Assembly (NCBI GenBank): GCA_030152585.1
Contig: JASLJC010000058.1
Coordinates: 1 to 10,479, forward strand
Reading direction: 5' to 3'
Source: Savagea sp.
GTDB lineage: Bacteria; Bacillota; Bacilli; Bacillales_A; Planococcaceae
DNA: 10,479 bases
This document shows, in pieces, positions 7,285 to 10,479 of the stretch; within the stretch, counting starts at the first letter, position 1, and every line of letters starts with the position of its first letter. The notes beneath the pieces are model-generated. The model had not been told where the DNA came from and searched no databases. It saw nothing but the letters and a program-made list of their open reading frames with translations. Made by a program: the position numbers and the translations under genes.

Positions 7285-7662
7285 ATGACGAAAGTATATC
7301 GTGTTGGAGATATCGTAACGGGGCATGTCACAGGTATCCAACCTTATGGCGTATTCGTTGCACTCGATGACGAAACGCAAGGTCTCGTTCACATATCAGA
7401 AATTACGTACGGATACGTAAAAAACATTCGTCGTTACGTTCGTGTTGGTGAAAAAATCCGAGTAAAAGTGATCGCTGTCGATACGAAGACGAATCGAGTA
7501 AGTTTATCGATACGTGCACTAAAACGTCCACCACGTCATCAAAGAAAATACTTTGAAACGCGAAAGACGTTAGAAGAACGAGTAAAAGAACGTGATGACA
7601 TTGGATTCCGCTCGCTTGCATTCAAATTAAAAGAGTGGATCGATCAAACGATGTCAAAATAA
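7285..7662 (+). CDS. yugI: S1-domain RNA-binding protein, general stress protein 13 (YugI-like)
   Basis: This 125-residue protein is built from one S1 RNA-binding domain (about 6-78) and a basic helical tail. S1 hallmarks are visible in order: VGDIVTGHVTGIQPYGVFVAL (7-27), GLVHISE (33-39), VGEKIRVKVIAVD (54-66) and NRVSLSIRA (70-78). The tail has a basic patch, KRPPRHQRK (80-88), and ends with GFRSLAFKLKEWID (107-120). Single S1-domain proteins of this kind bind RNA and are thought to associate with ribosomes; the exact role is not clear. The ATG at 7285 follows AAGGGG (7270-7275) by nine bases, a less usual ribosome site. Its own promoter and terminator suggest it can be expressed separately from ppiB-yugE. 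Confidence 0.91.
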   Translation: MTKVYRVGDIVTGHVTGIQPYGVFVALDDETQGLVHISEITYGYVKNIRRYVRVGEKIRVKVIAVDTKTNRVSLSIRALKRPPRHQRKYFETRKTLEERVKERDDIGFRSLAFKLKEWIDQTMSK

Positions 7663-7703
7663 GTGTTTGTTGAGAGTGTAAACCTCTCAGCAAACACTTT
7701 TTT
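7661..7703 (+). terminator. Strong intrinsic terminator after yugI
   Basis: A 16-bp stem (7661-7676 with 7684-7699, one G-U wobble) closes a 7-nt loop and runs into TTTTTT (7698-7703). The left arm begins inside the yugI stop codon. It isolates yugI from the gudB promoter downstream. Confidence 0.93.
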
Positions 7704-7752
7704 AAATGGGAAAGAGAAACGGAAATATTGCAAAAGAAGATGAAACGGACTA

Positions 7753-7781
7753 GTGTAAGGAATACGTAAGTATGTTACAAT
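7753..7781 (+). promoter_or_regulatory. Candidate extended -10 promoter of gudB
   Basis: TACAAT (7776-7781) is preceded by TATGT (7771-7775), an exact TRTGN extension. The -35 position at 17 bp reads GTGTAA (7753-7758), a weak match. The leader would be about 35 nt. I looked for a catabolite-repression cre palindrome and for a sigma-54 -24/-12 element, as precedes rocG in B. subtilis, and saw neither. Confidence 0.5.
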
Positions 7782-7821
7782 ATTTGCAACGAAAACTTTC
7801 ATACAAAAGAGGCGAACTATA

Positions 7822-9066
7822 ATGACTGAAAATTTAAACGTATTTACATCGACTCAAGAAATTATTAAAGAAGCGTTAAAACGACTCGGTTATGATCAAG
7901 GGATGTACGAATTGTTAAAAAATCCGATGCGTATGCTTGAAGTCCGAATTCCAGTACGTATGGATGATAAAAAAATTAAAGTGTTCACAGGTTATCGCGC
8001 ACAACATTCAAATGCAGTAGGACCGACTAAAGGTGGTATTCGCTTATTGCCGAATGTGACAGCCGATGAAATTAAAGCGTTATCATTATGGATGACATTA
8101 AAAGCAGGCATAGCTGATTTACCTTACGGAGGTGCAAAGGGTGCAATCGTTTGCGATCCACGTGAAATGTCACAAGGTGAATTAGAGCGATTAAGCCGTG
8201 GATATGTCCGTGCATTACGCGAAGTTATGGGGCCAGAACAAGATATTCCAGCACCTGATTTATATACGGATGCTCAAATTATGGCGTGGATGATGGATGA
8301 GTATAGTGTATTAAACGGAAAAAGTGTACCAGGGTTTATTACAGGTAAGCCCCTCGTCCTTGGCGGATCAGCAGGAAGAACGAAAGCAGGCGCTGAAGGT
8401 GTAACCGTCGTAATTGAAGAAGCGGCACGACGTCGTCAAATCGACATTCAATCAGCACGTGTTATCGTTCAAGGATTCGGCAATGCAGGAAGCTTTTTAG
8501 CGAAGTTTTTAGCAGATAAAGGAGCAACGATTGTTGGGATTTCAGATTCTAATGGTGCGTTGTATGATCCGAAAGGGTTAGATATCGATTATTTATTAGA
8601 CCGCCGTGATAGTTTTGGTACTGTAACAACATTGTTTGACGATACGATATCAAATGAAGAATTACTTACATTAGATTGTGATATTTTAGTTCCAGCAGCG
8701 ATTGAAAATCAAATTACGATGGAAAACGCAGCGGATATTAAAGCAAAAGTTGTGGTAGAAGCAGCGAATGGACCAACAACAGTAGATGCTACGAAGGCAT
8801 TGACAGAACGAGGTGTACTCGTAATACCAGATGTACTCGCTAGTTCTGGCGGTGTTATCGTTTCTTATTTTGAATGGGTGCAAAATCGTACAGGTCGTTA
8901 TTGGAAAGAAGAAGAAGTACGTGAACGAATGCGCGAAAAAATGTTAGAAGCGTTCGATGACGTGTACTCGTTTGCAGAAACGCGTCAAATTGACATGCGA
9001 TTAGCTGCATATATGATTGGTATTCAAAAAACAGCAGAAGCTTCGCGTCTTCGCGGCTGGGCTTAA
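7822..9066 (+). CDS. gudB: NAD-dependent glutamate dehydrogenase (GudB/RocG type)
   Basis: The enzyme oxidatively deaminates glutamate to 2-oxoglutarate and ammonium in the cytoplasm and is mainly catabolic in Bacillales. The 414-aa length is typical. The substrate and catalytic region has GPTKGGIRL (K70), LKAGIADLPYGGAKG (K94, K106) and PAPDLYTD (D146). The Rossmann NAD site is GFGNAG (218-223), with SD at 241-242 after the second strand. PAAIENQIT (291-299), EAANGPTT (313-320) and the C-terminal DMRLAAYMIG (391-400) are also family hallmarks. There is no duplicated tripeptide near the active site of the sort that inactivates gudB in B. subtilis 168, so the enzyme should be active. The ATG at 7822 follows AAAGAGG (7806-7812) by nine bases. 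GudB and RocG cannot be separated confidently by eye. The isolated transcription unit without an adjacent arginine-catabolism gene favours gudB. Confidence 0.95.
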   Translation: MTENLNVFTSTQEIIKEALKRLGYDQGMYELLKNPMRMLEVRIPVRMDDKKIKVFTGYRAQHSNAVGPTKGGIRLLPNVTADEIKALSLWMTLKAGIADLPYGGAKGAIVCDPREMSQGELERLSRGYVRALREVMGPEQDIPAPDLYTDAQIMAWMMDEYSVLNGKSVPGFITGKPLVLGGSAGRTKAGAEGVTVVIEEAARRRQIDIQSARVIVQGFGNAGSFLAKFLADKGATIVGISDSNGALYDPKGLDIDYLLDRRDSFGTVTTLFDDTISNEELLTLDCDILVPAAIENQITMENAADIKAKVVVEAANGPTTVDATKALTERGVLVIPDVLASSGGVIVSYFEWVQNRTGRYWKEEEVRERMREKMLEAFDDVYSFAETRQIDMRLAAYMIGIQKTAEASRLRGWA

Positions 9067-9104
9067 AATTTAAAAATAGCCAAGTTTCACTTTTGTTTAT
9101 AAAG

Positions 9105-9151
9105 AAGTATTTCGCGTCTTTCTATTGATAAGAAGACGTGGAATACTTTTT
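9105..9151 (+). terminator. Intrinsic terminator after gudB
   Basis: A 16-bp stem pairs 9105-9120 with 9133-9148, including two G-U wobbles that pair only in plus-strand RNA. The loop is 12 nt and the stem runs into TTTTT (9147-9151). It lies 38 nt past the gudB stop. Confidence 0.9.
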
Positions 9152-9176
9152 GTTATGTCAAAGCGATATTTATAGT
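9150..9176 (+). promoter_or_regulatory. Possible promoter upstream of the structured leader
   Basis: TTGTTA (9150-9155) and TATAGT (9171-9176) resemble -35 and -10 boxes, but the spacing is only 15 bp, so this is tentative. If used, transcription would begin near 9183, at the edge of the hairpin cluster, giving a leader of about 110 nt before the transporter gene. Confidence 0.3.
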
Positions 9177-9182
9177 GTGCGT

Positions 9183-9254
9183 AAACCCCTACCCTTTTAG
9201 GGAAGCGGCTATGGGGATAGCCTAGTAGTAGTCCAAGCAATTCTACGTACTATG
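9183..9254 (+). ncRNA. Three-hairpin structured leader or small RNA candidate, family not recognised
   Basis: Three hairpins follow one another. H1 pairs CCCTA (9187-9191) with TAGGG (9198-9202). H2 is a perfect 6-bp stem, GGCTAT (9207-9212) with ATAGCC (9217-9222), around a GGGG loop. H3 pairs TAGTAGTAG (9223-9231) with 9243-9252, with one bulged G, around an 11-nt loop. H2 and H3 abut and could stack. The GGGG loop is complementary to the CCCC at 9186-9189. An alternative pairing of CTACCC (9189-9194) with GGGATAG (9214-9220) would break H1 and H2. No T-run follows on either strand, so this is not a simple terminator. It does not match any riboswitch, T-box or leader motif that I can recall. 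Function is unknown; it may be a 5' leader of the transporter gene or a free RNA. Confidence 0.4.
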
Positions 9255-9295
9255 AAAGGTCAAAAAAAGAGTATATAATGGAAGGAGATTAAAAA

Positions 9296-10204
9296 ATGAA
9301 CGAAACACGTCCCAAAATACATCCTTACATACCTATCGTCATCGGTGTTATTTCGGTCGCACTCTCTGCGATTTTTGTAAAATTAGCAACAGCTGAATCA
9401 GGAGTTATTGCTTTTTATCGAATGTTATTTTCAGTTATGATTATGTTTCCACTTTTCTATATGAAATACCGCCATGAAGTTAAACATTTACAAAAGCGTG
9501 ATTGGATTTATTCATCCATTGCAGGAGTATTTCTAGCATTACATTTTATTTTTTGGTTTGAGTCACTTAACTACACATCTGTCGCAAGTTCTACTGTGCT
9601 TGTTACATTACAACCTATTTTCGCGTTTATCGGTACTTACCTATTTTTTAAAGAAAAAATATCGTGGCAAATTTTCATATCTGCAATGATTGCGATAAGC
9701 GGTAGCTTTATTATTGCATGGGGAGATTTTCAAATTGGTGGACAAGCATTTTATGGAGATATGCTAGCTTTACTCGGATGTGCATTTATTACAACGTATT
9801 TATTATTTGGTCAAGATGTTCGAAAAAGACTTTCTCTTGTTACATACACTTTTATCGTATATTCAATTAGTACGATTACGTTGTTTTTTTATGTGTTGAT
9901 AAAAGGTGAATCGTTTGGTCCTCATCCAGCATTCGATTGGGTACTCTTTTTACTTCTTGCAATAATTCCTAATCTATTAGGACATACTTTATTCAATTGG
10001 TCACTTCGATGGGTAAGTACAAATGTCATATCGATTGCAATATTATTTGAACCGGTAGGAGCTGCAATTTTAGCTTATTACGTGTTTGGAGAAACGTTAT
10101 CGATGAGCCAAATTATCGGTGGAATCGTTGTGATTACAGGGATTGCATTGTTTGTAGTAGATATAAAGAAAATAAAAAATAAGTTTTTTTCGAAAAAGAC
10201 TTGA
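9296..10204 (+). CDS. EamA/DMT-family transporter, 10 TM, substrate unknown
   Basis: This 302-residue inner-membrane protein of the drug/metabolite transporter superfamily has two EamA domains (about 13-141 and 153-288) of five membrane segments each. The internal repeat is easy to see: STVLVTLQPIFAFIGTYLFF then KEKIS (99-123) parallels residues 243-269, which contain FEPVGAAILAYYVFGETLS. Conserved positions include the arginine in AFYRMLF (R42), the prolines P107 and P253, and E120 and E266. The C-terminus is a basic cytoplasmic tail (291-301). The ATG at 9296 follows AAGGAG (9282-9287) by eight bases. Members export or import amino acids, nucleosides or other metabolites, and sequence alone does not tell which. 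The gene ends in the tandem-promoter region of an rRNA operon, and its stop codon overlaps a promoter -35 box. Confidence 0.92.
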   Translation: MNETRPKIHPYIPIVIGVISVALSAIFVKLATAESGVIAFYRMLFSVMIMFPLFYMKYRHEVKHLQKRDWIYSSIAGVFLALHFIFWFESLNYTSVASSTVLVTLQPIFAFIGTYLFFKEKISWQIFISAMIAISGSFIIAWGDFQIGGQAFYGDMLALLGCAFITTYLLFGQDVRKRLSLVTYTFIVYSISTITLFFYVLIKGESFGPHPAFDWVLFLLLAIIPNLLGHTLFNWSLRWVSTNVISIAILFEPVGAAILAYYVFGETLSMSQIIGGIVVITGIALFVVDIKKIKNKFFSKKT

Positions 10205-10210
10205 TTTTTT
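10181..10210 (+). terminator. Weak AT-rich terminator overlapping the end of the EamA gene
   Basis: Positions 10181-10202 form an AT-rich inverted repeat centred on CG (10191-10192), with AAGT/ACTT ends. It is followed by TTTTTT (10205-10210). It overlaps the last codons and stop of the transporter gene. The few G-C pairs make it less certain than the other terminators here. Confidence 0.42.
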
Positions 10211-10230
10211 AATTAAACCTGTTGTATAGT
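10201..10230 (+). promoter_or_regulatory. rRNA operon promoter P1 (candidate)
   Basis: TTGATT (10201-10206) and TATAGT (10225-10230) are spaced by 18 bp. The -10 box lies exactly 90 bp upstream of the P2 -10 box, similar to tandem rrn promoters in B. subtilis. The -35 overlaps the TGA stop of the transporter gene. Confidence 0.55.
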
Positions 10231-10268
10231 ATTACATGTCCTCGAAAGAGAGAAACGAAAATGAATTT

Positions 10269-10320
10269 CAAAAAACTTTTAAAAAAGTTGTTGACTAATC
10301 ATTCGAGGTCATGTTATTAT
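10269..10320 (+). promoter_or_regulatory. rRNA operon promoter P2 with UP element
   Basis: TTGACT (10291-10296) and TATTAT (10315-10320) are spaced by 18 bp, with a TGT extension (10312-10314) before the -10. The preceding 10269-10290 segment is made of A- and T-tracts, like an UP element that binds the RNA polymerase alpha subunit. Transcription should start near G10327. This is the strongest promoter in the window. Starting with G fits the GTP-responsive initiation known for Bacillus rrn promoters, but that is inference. Confidence 0.83.
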
Positions 10321-10326
10321 AAAGAA

Positions 10327-10479
10327 GTCGCCAAAACGAAGCGACGAAATGAACATTGAAAACTGAACAGCAAAATGTTTGAACGAAATTTATATTCGTT
10401 TTCATGCCGACCCCGTCGGATGAAACGAATTTGGTTATAACATAGCCAGTTAAGAAATCGAGCTAATCGAATTTCTACA
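10327..10479 (+). other. 5' leader of a ribosomal RNA operon; 16S gene expected just past the window
   Basis: The predicted transcript begins with a hairpin, GTCGC (10327-10331) with GCGAC (10341-10345). A boxA-like antitermination segment, GAACATTGAAAACTGAACA, follows at 10351-10369; very similar strings occur in Bacillales rrn leaders and spacers. A long hairpin at 10394-10430 has 16 pairs, two single-base bulges and a CCC loop. A last hairpin pairs 10453-10461 with 10467-10476, with one bulge. The final bases, ending in TTTCTACA, resemble the sequence that normally precedes TGGAGAGTTTGATC at the start of 16S rRNA. No open reading frame is seen. The 16S gene itself is not in the window, so that part is inference. 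Confidence 0.8.

Noticed and set aside
6699..7331. A 210-codon open frame on the minus strand
   Set aside because: It lies antisense to the 3' end of ppiB, all of yugE and the start of yugI, which have clear ribosome sites and family motifs. Its translation has no recognisable domain.
7785..7801. Possible catabolite-repression (cre) site before gudB
   Set aside because: The TGCAACGAAAACTTTCA stretch lacks the spacing and symmetry of the 14-bp cre consensus.
9218..9231. Repeated TAG triplets suggesting TRAP (tryptophan attenuation protein) binding
   Set aside because: TRAP sites need around 11 GAG/UAG triplets spaced by two or three bases. Here there are four, three of them contiguous, and they are explained by the H3 stem.
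9274..9279. Perfect TATAAT just before the EamA gene
   Set aside because: A start from this box would fall at about 9286, inside the ribosome binding site, and no -35 hexamer is found 16-18 bp upstream. It is probably chance in an AT-rich stretch.
10269..10290. AACTTTT/AAAAGTT inverted repeat upstream of P2 as a terminator or operator
   Set aside because: It is almost purely A/T, sits directly upstream of a strong -35 box, and is better explained as an UP element.

Overview
The window looks like ordinary chromosome from a low-to-moderate-GC Gram-positive bacterium of the order Bacillales. Three things point there. Ribosome binding sites are strong GGAGG types, and TTG starts are used. Intrinsic hairpin terminators follow most transcription units. 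The gene order resembles the Bacillus subtilis mrpA-yufK-pbpD-yuxJ and yugE-yugI neighbourhood. The comparison with B. subtilis is from memory and no database was searched. Genus is not resolved. I see no mobile element, CRISPR array, prophage or tRNA gene.

Left block (1-6240). mrpA, the large antiporter subunit, runs leftwards and off the window edge, so the rest of the mrp operon should lie beyond position 1. It is divergent from a small membrane protein gene (yufK/DUF5366-like). That gene converges on pbpD, a bifunctional class A penicillin-binding protein, and a 15-bp bidirectional terminator lies between them. Upstream of pbpD on the same strand is a 12-TM MFS transporter (yuxJ-like). 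A hairpin that pairs completely only in the minus-strand RNA separates the two.

Middle block (6241-7710). Divergent from the transporter is a short rightward run: ppiB (cyclophilin), a DUF1871/yugE-like small protein gene 12 nt behind it, and yugI (S1-domain protein, GSP13-like). yugI appears to have its own extended -10 promoter and ends in a very strong terminator.

Right block (7711-10479). gudB/rocG encodes an intact NAD-type glutamate dehydrogenase with its own promoter and terminator. A 229-nt gap follows, holding a cluster of three hairpins that may be a structured leader or small RNA. Next is a 10-TM EamA/DMT transporter. The last 280 bases look like the start of an rRNA operon: tandem promoters whose -10 boxes are 90 bp apart, an A-tract UP element, a hairpin at the predicted 5' end, a boxA-like segment and processing-type hairpins. 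The 16S gene itself should begin just past the last base.

Together this is housekeeping content: ion homeostasis, cell wall synthesis, protein folding, RNA binding, glutamate catabolism and transport, next to a ribosomal RNA operon. The least explained element is the structured region at about 9183-9254. I see no convincing evidence of an undescribed multi-gene system.
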